Source: Desulfobulbaceae bacterium (lineage in GTDB: Bacteria > Desulfobacterota > Desulfobulbia > Desulfobulbales > Desulfocapsaceae). Taken from it: a DNA stretch of 58,536 nucleotides. Shown piece after piece: positions 8,541-17,693 of this stretch. The first letter of the stretch is position 1. The number at the start of each line of letters is the position of its first letter. The DNA is taken from NCBI GenBank assembly GCA_031287565.1, contig JAITSS010000017.1, positions 1 to 58,536 on the forward strand. Direction: 5' to 3'. Below the pieces are notes generated by a model. The model ran no database searches. It was not told where the DNA came from and saw nothing but the letters and a program-made list of their open reading frames with translations. Made by a program: the position numbers and the translations under genes.

Positions 8541-9939
8541 TGGAAATTGATGGGTACAGGCCCTGCCGAGGGCCAATATGATAGGGTTGGATGGTGTTGA
8601 TCGCGGTGCTCTGATGATCCTGGGCGTGGCCGCGATTTTTTCCCCTGCTGTAAAACGCGCCGTTATGCTCCAAAATGTGGTGAATGGTGGCGCGGTATCC
8701 TTCAACAAACAGGTTTCCATCGCCGGAAAAGGTCATGTCGCCTATCGACAGTTCACGCGATTGACGTAAAACGCTTAAGGCGACCGAGTTGGTGGCCAAA
8801 TCGGACGGTGAACCGATAAAACCCCAAACCAGGTGGTCTTCCGGGATGTTTATCGCCTCGTCGCTGTCGATGATGGTATGCGCCATGATGATGCAGCCTT
8901 TGCCGATACTGATCGGCGCTTCCGGCTTACCGTTCAGAAAGCTGTTAAAGGCGACGAAAATATTTTCTCCCAACTGGCTGTGGATGATTTTGGCGCCGTG
9001 CGCGGTGATGTCGTAGCCGGTCAGTTTGGAATGGACGATGAAGGTGTTTTCCTGGGCGTTCGAGCCACGACCCATTTCGGCGTTGTCGAGGTAGGCCCGC
9101 TGACTAATCAGCACGTTTTCGCCGATTTTCGTTCTCCCTTTGATCAGCGAAAATCGGTTAACCGTCGAAGTAGCCGGAATCCGCAGCTTCCCTATCTTAA
9201 TATTGTCGTAGATACGGTCAAAATCGGCTTTCTTGCCATCGACAAAATCAAAGAGGATGCCGGTGGGCCGGTGGTCGGCGTCAAAGGTGATGTAGCGGCG
9301 CAGAATTTCCGACGGCAGGGTGTAATGAAAGGAGAATTCATCTTTTTCGATCCACACCGTGCCCGGCTTGATCACATGATGAAACAGCTTATCGACCTGA
9401 AGATAGGAAAAGTCGCCAACCACGCAGGAATGCAACGACATCTGATCAACGGTGGCGAAGACGCCTAAATAGCAACCTTCCAAAGTCGAGCCGTGGATGT
9501 TGGAGTAATGGGCGGCCACCGAATTGCGCACGAACAGCTCTTCCGGCGTTTCGATATTGTGCGAGCGGCTGTGAATCAGGGTGCGGAAGAGAAAACTGTT
9601 GCGAATCAGGATGAATTCATCCTCGGTGAGCGGCAATTGTTTGACCCCCATGGCCAGATCGCCTTTTCGCTTCAACTCGTCGCCGCGCAAATCGCTTTTG
9701 TACACCACCGAATCATGGACGTAGCACTTGCCGAGAAAATAGCTGCCGGCGATGTTCGAGCCGGTGAAATGCAGGCGCAGCGGGTGTTTCGAGGTGACGG
9801 CGTAGGTGGCGTAATACTCAAGCATTTTGCGTGGATCGGTGACGGCGTTGATATAGGCGTCGACATGAAAATCGTATTCACGCAGGCTGGCGTTCACCCG
9901 GCTGATGATCCGCTCAACCAGGAGGAAAAACTGTTTCAT
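8530..9939 (-). CDS. Left-handed beta-helix (hexapeptide-repeat) protein
   Basis: A 469-residue protein whose middle and C-terminal parts are full of short isoleucine/valine-spaced repeats (IGENVLISQRAYLDNAEMGRG, IHSQLGENIFVAFNSFLNG, ISIGKGCIIMAHTII), the pattern of left-handed beta-helix acyl- and nucleotidyltransferases. There is no signal peptide or membrane helix. The N-terminal 200 residues do not resemble a known catalytic domain that I can name, although they also contain repeat-like stretches. GGAG lies about 6 bases before the ATG. The gene overlaps the ygiQ start, so the two form a pair. It could be an acyltransferase or a non-enzymatic scaffold; substrate unknown. Confidence 0.6.
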   Translation of the reverse strand: MKQFFLLVERIISRVNASLREYDFHVDAYINAVTDPRKMLEYYATYAVTSKHPLRLHFTGSNIAGSYFLGKCYVHDSVVYKSDLRGDELKRKGDLAMGVKQLPLTEDEFILIRNSFLFRTLIHSRSHNIETPEELFVRNSVAAHYSNIHGSTLEGCYLGVFATVDQMSLHSCVVGDFSYLQVDKLFHHVIKPGTVWIEKDEFSFHYTLPSEILRRYITFDADHRPTGILFDFVDGKKADFDRIYDNIKIGKLRIPATSTVNRFSLIKGRTKIGENVLISQRAYLDNAEMGRGSNAQENTFIVHSKLTGYDITAHGAKIIHSQLGENIFVAFNSFLNGKPEAPISIGKGCIIMAHTIIDSDEAINIPEDHLVWGFIGSPSDLATNSVALSVLRQSRELSIGDMTFSGDGNLFVEGYRATIHHILEHNGAFYSRGKNRGHAQDHQSTAINTIQPYHIGPRQGLYPSISIEP

Positions 9940-10164
9940 GGTCTGCTCCGGATAAGATTGTTTTCCACCTCGCGGGGAAACCGACTTTCATCGGGCCAGC
10001 AAAACAAGCGGCGCGGAAAATACCACAATCTCTGGCTATCCCTCCATCTTTTTCACCGTCCGCCGCCAGCGCGACAGGTATCCTGGCGCGGCGCATATCC
10101 CCTTCCGCAAATGAAGGCTCTTGTGAGCAAGGCATCGTCAAGTGTTGGCCCGCCCGTGCGCCGC

Positions 10165-10193
10165 TTGACGTTTGTCAGTCAATTGACGATACT
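10165..10193 (+). promoter_or_regulatory. Sigma-70-type promoter for hybrid kinase
   Basis: TTGACG (10165-10170) and GATACT (10188-10193) are spaced by 17 bases, with a second TTGACG at 10183 that makes a partial direct repeat. Transcription would start near 10200, about 36 bases before the kinase ATG. Confidence 0.5.
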
Positions 10194-10235
10194 GGCGGCG
10201 AACCTGGTTTTATTTTGACGGCGACGAAACGGACC

Positions 10236-11885
10236 ATGACTATGGAATATCAGGCGGTAAATTCAAACCAGAAAACCATTCTGATGGTCGATGATCAGAC
10301 GGAAAACCTGGTGATTTTAGCGGGCATACTCAAACCCTATTATCGCGTCAAAGCGGCCCGCTCCGGCAAACACGCGCTGGAAATCGCCAGGGTTGTCCCG
10401 CGTCCGGACATGATCCTTCTCGATATGATGATGCCGGAAATGGATGGTTTCGCAGTCCTTGATCAGTTGCTCGCCCGCCCGGAAACCGCCGATATTCCCG
10501 TTATTTTCGTCACCGCTAGCCACAATCCCAAAGATGAGGAAAACGCCTTTGTGCGCGGCGCCGTCGATTACATTACCAAACCCTTTCAGCCGCCGGTGGC
10601 CCTGGCGCGGGTGCGGCTGCATCTGGCCTTAAAGCAGGCCAACGACGAACTGGCGCGGCAGAACAGCCTGTTGGAAGAACGGGTGCGTGAACGCACCAAA
10701 GAGCTGGAAGAATACCAGCATCAACTGCTGCAAACCGAAAAAATGGCCTCCATCGGCCTTTTGGCCGGCGGCATCGCCCACGACTTTAATAATATCCTGA
10801 CACCAATCATCGGCTATTGCGAATTGCTGATGGACGATTTGCGACCCGGCAATCGCCTGTACGACGATGTGCGCCAGATATTTCTCGCCGGTTTACGCGC
10901 CAAAGACCTGGTCAGCGAAATTCTGACCTTTGCCCGCAAAAACGAATTTGAAAAGCGCCCGATCCGCATCGCTTCCCTGGTCAAAGAAACGCTGAAACTG
11001 CTGCGGGCCAGCCTGCCCGTGACCATCGAATTACGTCAGGAATTTGACCAGAGAGTCGGCAATGCGCTGGTCTCAGCCGACCCGTCGCAGGTGCAGAGCA
11101 TCCTGATGAATCTCTGCACCAACGCCACCTACGCCATGCGCGACAAAGGCGGCGTGCTTTTGGTCGAGCTGTCGGCCAGCGACGAAAGCGACGCCGCTTT
11201 TCTGCGGTCGCGCAAATTTGCCAGTCCAGCGGCGCGGCTCAAGGTCAGCGACACCGGCCTTGGCATGGACGAAGCCATTCGCCGCCGCATCTTCGAGCCG
11301 TATTTCACCACCAAACCGCCCGGCGACGGCACCGGTCTTGGCCTGTCCGTCACCTACGGCATCGTGATGGAGTTGCGCGGCGTCATTGATGTCAAAAGCC
11401 AGCTCGGTGTCGGCTCGACATTCATTATCTACCTACCACTCCTGAATGAAAGCGCTAAAGTGGCGGGTCCGGTCATTTCCGCCGAGTTGCCGAAAAACCT
11501 GGCCAATATGCGGGTGATGTTCGTCGATGACGACGAAGCGGTGCTGACTTTAGGCGGCCAACTGCTGCGCCGCATGGGAATGCGCGTTGAAAGTTTCAGC
11601 AAAAGCACCGAAGCCCTGGCTAGTTTTCTCTGTCATCCTGACCAATTCGATTTAGTGATCACCGACCAGTCGATGTCCAAACTCACCGGCGCGCAACTGG
11701 CCAAAGAAATGACCGCCGTCCGCCCCAACCTGCCAGTCTTGCTCTGCTCCGGCAACCCGCAGATTCTCACAGAAACTCAACTCAAAGAATCCGGGGCGCG
11801 GCAAGTGCTGACCAAACCTTTCCAGACCCAATCGTTGATCGACGCGCTGCGGCAAATCGCCGGGCAAAAGCAAAGCGACGAGTGA
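10236..11885 (+). CDS. Hybrid sensor kinase, REC-HisKA-HATPase-REC
   Basis: A soluble phosphorelay protein. An N-terminal receiver (about 12-130; VDDQ, phosphoacceptor aspartate in [11 protein letters not shown], lysine in YITKPF) is followed by a coiled coil (about 140-175), a dimerisation and phosphoacceptor helix with [14 protein letters not shown], a full ATPase domain (N-box [28 protein letters not shown]) and a C-terminal receiver ([25 protein letters not shown]). There is no membrane segment or DNA-binding domain, so it probably reads an internal or upstream phosphoryl signal. The ATG at 10236 was chosen; ATG 10242 and TTG 10215 are alternatives and no start has a strong ribosome site. 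No cognate partner gene is adjacent. Confidence 0.9.
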   Translation: MTMEYQAVNSNQKTILMVDDQTENLVILAGILKPYYRVKAARSGKHALEIARVVPRPDMILLDMMMPEMDGFAVLDQLLARPETADIPVIFVTASHNPKDEENAFVRGAVDYITKPFQPPVALARVRLHLALKQANDELARQNSLLEERVRERTKELEEYQHQLLQTEKMASIGLLAGGIAHDFNNILTPIIGYCELLMDDLRPGNRLYDDVRQIFLAGLRAKDLVSEILTFARKNEFEKRPIRIASLVKETLKLLRASLPVTIELRQEFDQRVGNALVSADPSQVQSILMNLCTNATYAMRDKGGVLLVELSASDESDAAFLRSRKFASPAARLKVSDTGLGMDEAIRRRIFEPYFTTKPPGDGTGLGLSVTYGIVMELRGVIDVKSQLGVGSTFIIYLPLLNESAKVAGPVISAELPKNLANMRVMFVDDDEAVLTLGGQLLRRMGMRVESFSKSTEALASFLCHPDQFDLVITDQSMSKLTGAQLAKEMTAVRPNLPVLLCSGNPQILTETQLKESGARQVLTKPFQTQSLIDALRQIAGQKQSDE

Positions 11886-11984
11886 CCGCCGTCGTCGTTT
11901 TTTTCTCTTGGCCACGCCGCCCGTTTCACCAGTTTTAGCGTTTCCTTACTCTATTACTTCTCTCTACGAAAATTCGCCCTACCC

Positions 11985-12013
11985 TTGACACGCCGGACGC
12001 GGCCAGGTATAAA
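11985..12013 (+). promoter_or_regulatory. Strong sigma-70 promoter of P-ATPase cluster
   Basis: TTGACA (11985-11990), a 17-base spacer and TATAAA (12008-12013) form a near-consensus promoter. It lies about 50 bases before the first gene of the cluster, and a strong GGGAGGGA ribosome site follows at 12053-12060. High basal expression is expected; I see no operator-like repeat overlapping it. Confidence 0.75.
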
Positions 12014-12065
12014 GCCCGCCGTCCGAAGTTCATGTTGGCTAATTTTATTTATGGGAGGGAACATC

Positions 12066-12323
12066 ATGTGGCAACAGGGTTGGTGGAAATATGGCTTGTG
12101 GCTGGGAGCGGGGATAGTCGTCGGCGCGGCGGCGACTATGCTGGTATCGAAAAATTCCGCTGGTATCCGAAAAGGCGCGGCCAGGGTGCTCAGCCATGGC
12201 ATCAATTTGAAGGATAAAGCCTGCGAGGTTATGGCCACCGCCAAAGAGAATCTCGACGACATCGCCGCCGAAGCCCGCCACGAAAACGAGCTGCGCAAAG
12301 GCGAGACCGGCGAAGCCGCCTGA
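12066..12323 (+). CDS. Small single-pass membrane protein (YtxH/DUF5132-like)
   Basis: An 85-residue protein starting MWQQGWWKYGLWLGAGIVVGAAA, with one glycine-rich transmembrane helix (about 8-27) near the N-terminus and a charged, helical, probably cytoplasmic tail. The start is fixed by GGGAGGGA five bases before the ATG. Small membrane proteins of this shape are often found beside P-type ATPases with HMA2 domains, which is the case here. Function is unknown; an accessory or membrane-anchoring role for the transporter is only inferred from the shared transcript. Confidence 0.65.
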   Translation: MWQQGWWKYGLWLGAGIVVGAAATMLVSKNSAGIRKGAARVLSHGINLKDKACEVMATAKENLDDIAAEARHENELRKGETGEAA

Positions 12324-12424
12324 GAGAGAAAACTTCCTTTTCCCTTTCCACCATTTCAAAGCGCCGTCCGGGCCTGCCTGTGACAGACAAGCTGCGGGCG
12401 GCGTCAGCCGACGGAACAATCACC

Positions 12425-14611
12425 ATGTACAATGGCGAAGGAACAATAATCTGCCAGGTTCAGGGCCAGGCGTCCACGCCGGTGACGCAAAACGCCGCCG
12501 CATCCATGCCCATGAACGCGCCTGATTTCGCCGCCCCTTTTTATCGGGTGGCCCATAAAAGCGCCGGACGACTCCGGCTACGACCGCTCAGGCCGGAAGA
12601 CGCCGCCGCCTTACCGGATAATCAGATCATCGCCGCCAACGCTTTAGCGCGCTATTGCGACAACTTACCGGCAACCGCCCAGGTCAGCGTCGCGCCCGTA
12701 ACCGGCAGCGTATTGATTATCGTCCTTCGCGCCAACACCTCGCCAGCGCGCAAAAATGACGGTGAACCGCGCAATCCAGTGCCGGGACGACTTGTCAGTT
12801 ATCTGATCCCCAAGCTGTTCAACACCGCCGTCGCCATCTGGCGCGCCCTGCCCTATATCGGGCGCGGCCTCGTCGCCTTGGCCCGCGAACGCGCCCTGAC
12901 TCTTGAAACGCTCGACGCCTCAGCCCTGCTCGTCTGCATCCTGCGGCGCGACTATAAAACCCTCGCCTCAATCATCTTCTTCTTCGCCTTGGCTGAATAC
13001 CTGGCCGACTGGACGCGGAAGAAATCGGAAGCCGACCTGGCGGAAAAACTGGCTCTGAATATCGATTCGGTATGGATTGAAGCGGCGGGCGAGGAAATCC
13101 AGATTCCTTTCCGCCGTCTGAAAAAAGACGATACGGTCATCGTGCGCGGCGGCTGCGCCATCCCCGCTGACGGCCGCGTCGTCGCGGGCGAAGGCATGGT
13201 CAACCAATCCTCGCTCACCGGCGAAGACATGCCACAGCGTCGCCAAGTCGGGTCGAGCGTCTACGCGGGCACGATTCTGGAAGAAGGCGAATTGCGCGTT
13301 CAGGTTGAAAAAGCCGGCGGCGACAGCCGCATCCGCTCGATCCTGCGCTATATCGAAGAATCGGAAGAAGCCAAGGCCGGTATCGCCGGGCGCTACGAGC
13401 GCATCGCCGATTCGGTGGTGCCGTGGAATTTTCTTCTGGCCGGGCTGGTTTTGCTGATCACGCGCTCGCCGTACCGCGCCGGTTCAGTGCTTCTGGTCGA
13501 TTATTCCTGCGCCATCCGGCTGGCGACGCCGCTCTGCATCCTGACCGGAATGCGCGAAGCCGCCGACTGCGGCGCTCTGGTCAAGGGCGGCAAGGCCATT
13601 GAGGCTTTGGCCGAAGCCGACACCGTGGTCTTCGACAAAACCGGCACCCTCACCGAAGCGCGACCGGAGGTGGTCGAAGTCATCCCCTTCGGGCCGCTGA
13701 CCAAGCCAGGCGGCCGCGAGCAGGTTCTGAAAATCGCCGCCTGTCTTGAAGAACATTTCCCGCATCCGGTCGGCCAGGCAGTGGTCGAAGCCGCGAAAAA
13801 GGAAGGCATCAACCACCGCGAAGAGCACACCGAAGTCGAATTTATCGTCGCGCACGGCATCGCCTCGCGGCTGAACGGACAGCGCGTGTTGCTGGGCAGC
13901 GAACATTTTGTCCTCGAAGATCATCATACGCGGCTCAGCAAGCGGCAGCATGAAACCGTCGAACAGCGAGCGGCGCTGGGTTTATCGCTGCTCTATCTGG
14001 CGCTTGACGGCGAGCTGGCCGGTCTCATCTGCATCGCCGACCGCCTGCGTGACGAAACGCCCGCCGTGATTCAGGCGCTGCGCGACGACGGCGCGCGGCG
14101 CATCATCATGCTGACTGGCGACGGTCTGCGCACCGCCAAACGCATCGCGGCCATGGCCGGCATCGACGAATACCGCGCCAACATGCTGCCGGAAGAAAAA
14201 GCCGCCTTCGTCGCCCTCTTGCGCCAACAAGGCGGCAAGGTACTGATGATTGGCGACGGCGTTAATGATTCGCCAGCCCTTGCCGCCGCCGACATCGGTT
14301 GCGCCATGCAGGGCGGCGCCGACATGGCCCGCGAAGTAGCCGACATGGTGTTGGTGAGCGGCAGATTGGAAGATATGCTGACGGCGCGGGCCATCGCCCG
14401 TGAAACACTGGCGCGGGTGCGCGTCGGTTTTGGCTTTTCTCTGGTCTGGAACACCATGCTGCTTACGGCCAGCCTCGGCGGCGTCATCAGCCCCGGCGTT
14501 TCGGCCTTTCTGCACAACGCCGGCACCTCGGCCCTGGCGGTGCGGCTGATGCGGCCAATGTCCGACGACATTGTTCCGCAAACACCTCTTTGCCTGGAGG
14601 CGCGGCCATGA
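12425..14611 (+). CDS. Atypical P1B-type ATPase with HMA2-like N-terminus
   Basis: A heavy-metal-type P-ATPase by its cytoplasmic domains: actuator loop SSLTGEDMP, phosphorylation site DKTGTLTEARPE (Asp about 404), the P1B-specific HP dipeptide in EEHFPHPVGQA and the hinge GDGVNDSPALAAADIG. The N-terminus lacks CxxC but has an HMA2-like segment (HKSAGRLRLRP). The transmembrane metal site is unusual: the position of CPC in copper, zinc and cadmium pumps reads YSC (residues about 360-362, followed by AIRLATP), so the substrate cannot be predicted from known classes. Fewer membrane helices are apparent before the actuator domain than in CopA. A GTG start at 12380 would add 15 residues. The next two HMA2 genes follow directly. 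Confidence 0.85.
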   Translation: MYNGEGTIICQVQGQASTPVTQNAAASMPMNAPDFAAPFYRVAHKSAGRLRLRPLRPEDAAALPDNQIIAANALARYCDNLPATAQVSVAPVTGSVLIIVLRANTSPARKNDGEPRNPVPGRLVSYLIPKLFNTAVAIWRALPYIGRGLVALARERALTLETLDASALLVCILRRDYKTLASIIFFFALAEYLADWTRKKSEADLAEKLALNIDSVWIEAAGEEIQIPFRRLKKDDTVIVRGGCAIPADGRVVAGEGMVNQSSLTGEDMPQRRQVGSSVYAGTILEEGELRVQVEKAGGDSRIRSILRYIEESEEAKAGIAGRYERIADSVVPWNFLLAGLVLLITRSPYRAGSVLLVDYSCAIRLATPLCILTGMREAADCGALVKGGKAIEALAEADTVVFDKTGTLTEARPEVVEVIPFGPLTKPGGREQVLKIAACLEEHFPHPVGQAVVEAAKKEGINHREEHTEVEFIVAHGIASRLNGQRVLLGSEHFVLEDHHTRLSKRQHETVEQRAALGLSLLYLALDGELAGLICIADRLRDETPAVIQALRDDGARRIIMLTGDGLRTAKRIAAMAGIDEYRANMLPEEKAAFVALLRQQGGKVLMIGDGVNDSPALAAADIGCAMQGGADMAREVADMVLVSGRLEDMLTARAIARETLARVRVGFGFSLVWNTMLLTASLGGVISPGVSAFLHNAGTSALAVRLMRPMSDDIVPQTPLCLEARP

Positions 14612-14844
14612 TTTCAAGTTTTTTCAGCGGACGGGTGCGGGTGCGCCATGAAGCCTTAAAAAACCGCGAAACCCTGCGCATGGTTTTGGATATTCTGGCC
14701 AAACGCGACGGCATCACCAGGGCCGAACCCAACCCCGTCACCGGCAGTCTTTTAGTCATCTACGACCCGGCGGTCATCTCCCGCGCCGAACTGACCGAAA
14801 CCGCCAAGATGCTTGAGGAAAAATTCGCCGCCCGTTTCAGTTGA
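14608..14844 (+). CDS. HMA2-domain small protein
   Basis: A 78-residue single-domain protein with the HMA2 pattern SGRVRVRHEALKN...GITRAEPNPVTGSLLVIYDP, a ferredoxin-like fold related to metal-binding HMA domains but without the CxxC pair. Its ATG overlaps the ATPase stop (ATGA) and GGAGG lies at 14596-14600, so translation is coupled. It probably interacts with, or is a detached regulatory domain of, the P-type ATPase. A metal-binding role is not supported by any cysteine or histidine pair in the sequence. Confidence 0.75.
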   Translation: MISSFFSGRVRVRHEALKNRETLRMVLDILAKRDGITRAEPNPVTGSLLVIYDPAVISRAELTETAKMLEEKFAARFS

Positions 14845-14859
14845 GGAGGAAAAGAAAAA

Positions 14860-15270
14860 ATGATTGTCAGCGCCTTTGCCGGACGCCTGCGGCTGCGTGA
14901 CGCCGCCCTGAAAAACCCGCGAACAATTGCCGAAATTGAGCGCGTTCTTGCCAACCAATCAGGAGTGACCACGGTCGCGGCCAACCGGCGCACCGGCGGC
15001 CTTTTGGTCCGCTACAACCCGGCCACACGAAGCGAAGCGCAAGTGCTCGCCGCCGTCGCCCCGTTTCTCAGCGACGCCACCAACGGCGTGCTGCTCGCCA
15101 ACCCGCGCCGCTCGCCTGGCCGACGGGCGCGACACGGCGAAAACCTGCTGTTGGCCTGGATGTATGCGATTACCGGCGTCAGTGGCTTCATCGACAAGCG
15201 CGTCCACTTGGCCGCCAGTTTGGCCCTGACCATCCTGGCGGCGCGGCACGCCCTGAAACGCCTGGGCTGA
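14860..15270 (+). CDS. HMA2-domain protein with C-terminal membrane segment
   Basis: 136 residues: an N-terminal HMA2-like domain (AGRLRLRDAALKNPRT...GVTTVAANRRTGGLLVRYNP) that is clearly paralogous to the preceding gene, a basic linker (RRSPGRRARHG) and a weakly hydrophobic C-terminus (LLLAWMYAITGVSGF, LAASLALTILAA) likely to associate with the membrane. GAGGAGGA gives a strong ribosome site. It closes the transcript that begins at 12066. Function is inferred only from the cluster. Confidence 0.72.
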   Translation: MIVSAFAGRLRLRDAALKNPRTIAEIERVLANQSGVTTVAANRRTGGLLVRYNPATRSEAQVLAAVAPFLSDATNGVLLANPRRSPGRRARHGENLLLAWMYAITGVSGFIDKRVHLAASLALTILAARHALKRLG

Positions 15271-15568
15271 AACCATCTGGTGTGACAAAAAGACAGCCGT
15301 TGCACACATCGACCAGGTTCCAGGTTTATCGAGCGGGCCAAGCGATTTTGAAGTTACTATTTGGCAGGAAAATGAAAATTTCAGAAACCAAATATCGCTT
15401 TGAAAGAACGTGCAAATTGATGATTAAGCAATATTCATGCCAGACCTGGAATGACTACTACATTGCAGGATGTCTTGGAAACTACACTAACTGCGCGACA
15501 GGCAACGGGACATACTACAAAGTGGCAGTTGCAAAGCCACGCCGTTGCTGACTATAGTGACGCCCACT
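15271..15568. other. Non-coding region left of the repeat array
   Basis: Nearly 300 bases without a convincing gene; one short plus frame (15282-15551) has no ribosome site or familiar content. Part of it (about 15345-15425) is noticeably more AT-rich than its surroundings. If the array is a CRISPR read in the plus direction, this would be the leader side. No cas gene is present here or elsewhere in the window. Confidence 0.4.
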
Positions 15569-15947
15569 CCCAGAGATGGGAACGGAACCGGTTCCGATTG
15601 TGACAATAACAGTCCAGATAACAGTCCTAGCACAAATGCCCAGAGATGGGAACGGAACCGGTTCCGATTGTGACATTCATTTAAAAATGAATTGCACTTT
15701 TTAATCCCCAGAGATGGGAACGGAACCGGTTCCGATTGTGACAATAAACTGCCTGGCCTTCTGAGCCTGACTCATACCCAGAGATGGGAACGGAACCGGT
15801 TCCGATTGTGACCATTTTCCGTCATTCCCGCGCAAGCGGGAATCCAGACTGCCCGTTCTCTGTATTTTCTTGATGCCCCTGGATGCCCGCCTGCGCGGGC
15901 ATGACGGTTGTCCTAGAGATGGGAACGGAACCGGTTCCGATTGTGAC
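15569..15947 (+). CRISPR. Five-repeat orphan CRISPR-like array
   Basis: Five copies of a 36-base repeat start at 15569, 15639, 15707, 15777 and 15912. The first four are identical; the fifth has one change (CCC to CCT at its start). The repeat begins CCCAGAGATGGGAACGG, contains the self-complementary core CGGAACCGGTTCCG and ends GATTGTGAC. The spacers are 34, 32, 34 and 99 bases and share no sequence with each other; the long one holds an inverted-repeat element. The degenerate last repeat and an ATTGTGAC end resembling the ATTGAAAC handle of many type I/III repeats suggest plus-strand reading, with the leader at the left. No cas gene is visible, so type and activity are unknown. Confidence 0.75.
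15819..15907. mobile_element. 89-bp inverted-repeat (MITE-like) element in the array
   Basis: Arms of 29 bases at 15819-15847 (CCGTCATTCCCGCG...ATCCAG) and 15879-15907 are complementary with three mismatches. The GTCATTCCCGCGNAAGCGGGAATCCAG-like arm is a well-known dispersed palindrome of bacterial genomes, thought to be non-autonomous. It occupies most of the 99-base interval between the fourth and fifth repeats; 6 and 4 bases remain on its flanks, possibly with a TT target duplication. It has no coding capacity. Confidence 0.7.
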
Positions 15948-15992
15948 TTCAAAACGCCCGGCGCCCGAAAACGGTCGCCCCTAGGCAAAGGT

Positions 15993-17579
15993 TTAGACGA
16001 TTTCCCTGGTCTTTCTGAATTCAATCTCCGGCCATTTTTCGATGAAGAATTTCATCATCCATTCGCTGTCGGCGAGATAGGTAAGAAATCCTTCCGAATC
16101 GGTGGCCAGGGCCGCCTCGTTCTTCCGCTCGAATTCGAGTAGCTTTTTCTTATCCTCACAGTGAATCCAGCGGGCGGCCTGATAGTTGACCGGCTCGTAG
16201 ATGGCGTCAACGGCATACTCGTTTTTCAGTCGCGCCATGGTCACTTCAAATTGCAGAACGCCGACCGCGCCCATGATGTAATCCGAACCAATGCGCGGGC
16301 GGAACACCTGAATCGCCCCTTCCTCGGCCAGTTGGGTCAAGCCTTTTTGCAACTGTTTGAGTTTCAACGGATTCTTCAGTAGCACGCGGCGGAAATGCTC
16401 CGGCGCGAAATTGGGTATGCCGATGAATTTCAGCGGCTCTTTTTCAGAAAAAGTATCGCCGATTTTGATGGTGCCGTGGTTGTGCAATCCAATGATGTCG
16501 CCGGGCCAAGCTTCATCGACATTGGCCCGCTCCTGCGCCATGAAGATGGTGGCGTTGTTCAAAGCCACATCCTTTTCCAAACGGTGATGGCGCACCTTCA
16601 TACCCCGCGTGAAACAGCCGGAACAGACGCGAAAAAAGGCGATGCGGTCGCGGTGCGCCGGGTCCATATTGGCCTGAATTTTGAACACGAAGCCGGAAAA
16701 TTGTTCTTCATCCGGAAAAACCAGGCGGCTTTGACTCTGCCGCGGCCCCGGCGGCGGCGCCATTTCAACAAAGGCGTCAAGCAGTTCCCGCACACCAAAA
16801 TTATTGACGGCGCTACCAAAAAAGACCGGCGATTGGCCAGCTTTTAGGTATTCATCATAATCAAAGGGGTTGGCGGCGCCGGAAAGCAGTTCCAAATCAT
16901 CGCGCAGTCCCTGGGCCTGCCGCCCCAAAAATTCATCCAGGCGCGGGTCGTCCAACCGCTCGATGGTCACACCGTCGCGCTCACGGGTTTCGCCGCCGGC
17001 TTTGAACAGATGCAGGCCGCCAGGCCGGAAATTCCAGACGCCCTTAAAATCCTTGCCCATGCCAATCGGCCACGACAAGGGCGCGCACTCAATCTGTAAT
17101 TTATCCTCAATTTCCGATAAAAGCTGTAAAGGCGGCAGCCCCTCGCGGTCTAATTTATTGATGAAAGTGATAATCGGCGTGTTGCGCATCCGGCAGACTT
17201 CCATCAATTTTTCGGTCTGCGCCTCGACGCCCTTGGCGCCGTCGATGACCATGATCGCCGAATCGACGGCAGTTAAAACACGATAGGTATCTTCGGAGAA
17301 ATCCTGGTGGCCCGGCGTATCAAGCAGGTTGATTTCATGGTCTTTGTAGGTGAACTTCATCACCGAGGTGGTCACGGAAATACCGCGTTCCTGCTCGATA
17401 CTCATCCAATCGCTGGTGGCGTGCCGCGTGGTTTTGCGCGATTTGACCGCGCCGGCCATGTTGATCGCGCCGCCGAATAGGAGCAATTTTTCAGTCAGGG
17501 TTGTTTTGCCGGCGTCGGGGTGGCTGATGATGCCGAAGGTGCGGCGGCGGGCGATTTCTTGGGTAATCTGATTGGTCAT
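15993..17579 (-). CDS. prfC: Peptide chain release factor 3
   Basis: A translational GTPase that recycles release factors 1 and 2 from the ribosome after termination. The 528-residue product matches the usual length. G-domain motifs are visible in order: [16 protein letters not shown] (G1), [10 protein letters not shown] (G2), DTPGHQDF (G3) and NKLDRE (G4). The RF3 segment [18 protein letters not shown] follows G1. The frame extends to 17636, but [17 protein letters not shown] at 17579 is the family start. It is divergent from rfbB, with a 114-base gap that holds the promoters of both. The repeat array lies 45 bases beyond its stop. Confidence 0.96.
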   Translation of the reverse strand: MTNQITQEIARRRTFGIISHPDAGKTTLTEKLLLFGGAINMAGAVKSRKTTRHATSDWMSIEQERGISVTTSVMKFTYKDHEINLLDTPGHQDFSEDTYRVLTAVDSAIMVIDGAKGVEAQTEKLMEVCRMRNTPIITFINKLDREGLPPLQLLSEIEDKLQIECAPLSWPIGMGKDFKGVWNFRPGGLHLFKAGGETRERDGVTIERLDDPRLDEFLGRQAQGLRDDLELLSGAANPFDYDEYLKAGQSPVFFGSAVNNFGVRELLDAFVEMAPPPGPRQSQSRLVFPDEEQFSGFVFKIQANMDPAHRDRIAFFRVCSGCFTRGMKVRHHRLEKDVALNNATIFMAQERANVDEAWPGDIIGLHNHGTIKIGDTFSEKEPLKFIGIPNFAPEHFRRVLLKNPLKLKQLQKGLTQLAEEGAIQVFRPRIGSDYIMGAVGVLQFEVTMARLKNEYAVDAIYEPVNYQAARWIHCEDKKKLLEFERKNEAALATDSEGFLTYLADSEWMMKFFIEKWPEIEFRKTREIV

Positions 17580-17693
17580 TTCGTAAGGAAATTGGGAAAA
17601 AATTGCTGGGAAAAGACGGATGCTGTATAAGCTCATCCGGGTTTTGGGCGAAGGCCGCCTACAATATGATTTTTTCCTGGGAATGCAAACATT

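Noticed and set aside
15487..16024. Minus-strand frames rich in SQSEPVPFPSLG repeats
   Set aside because: They are translations of the CRISPR-like repeats and spacers, not genes.
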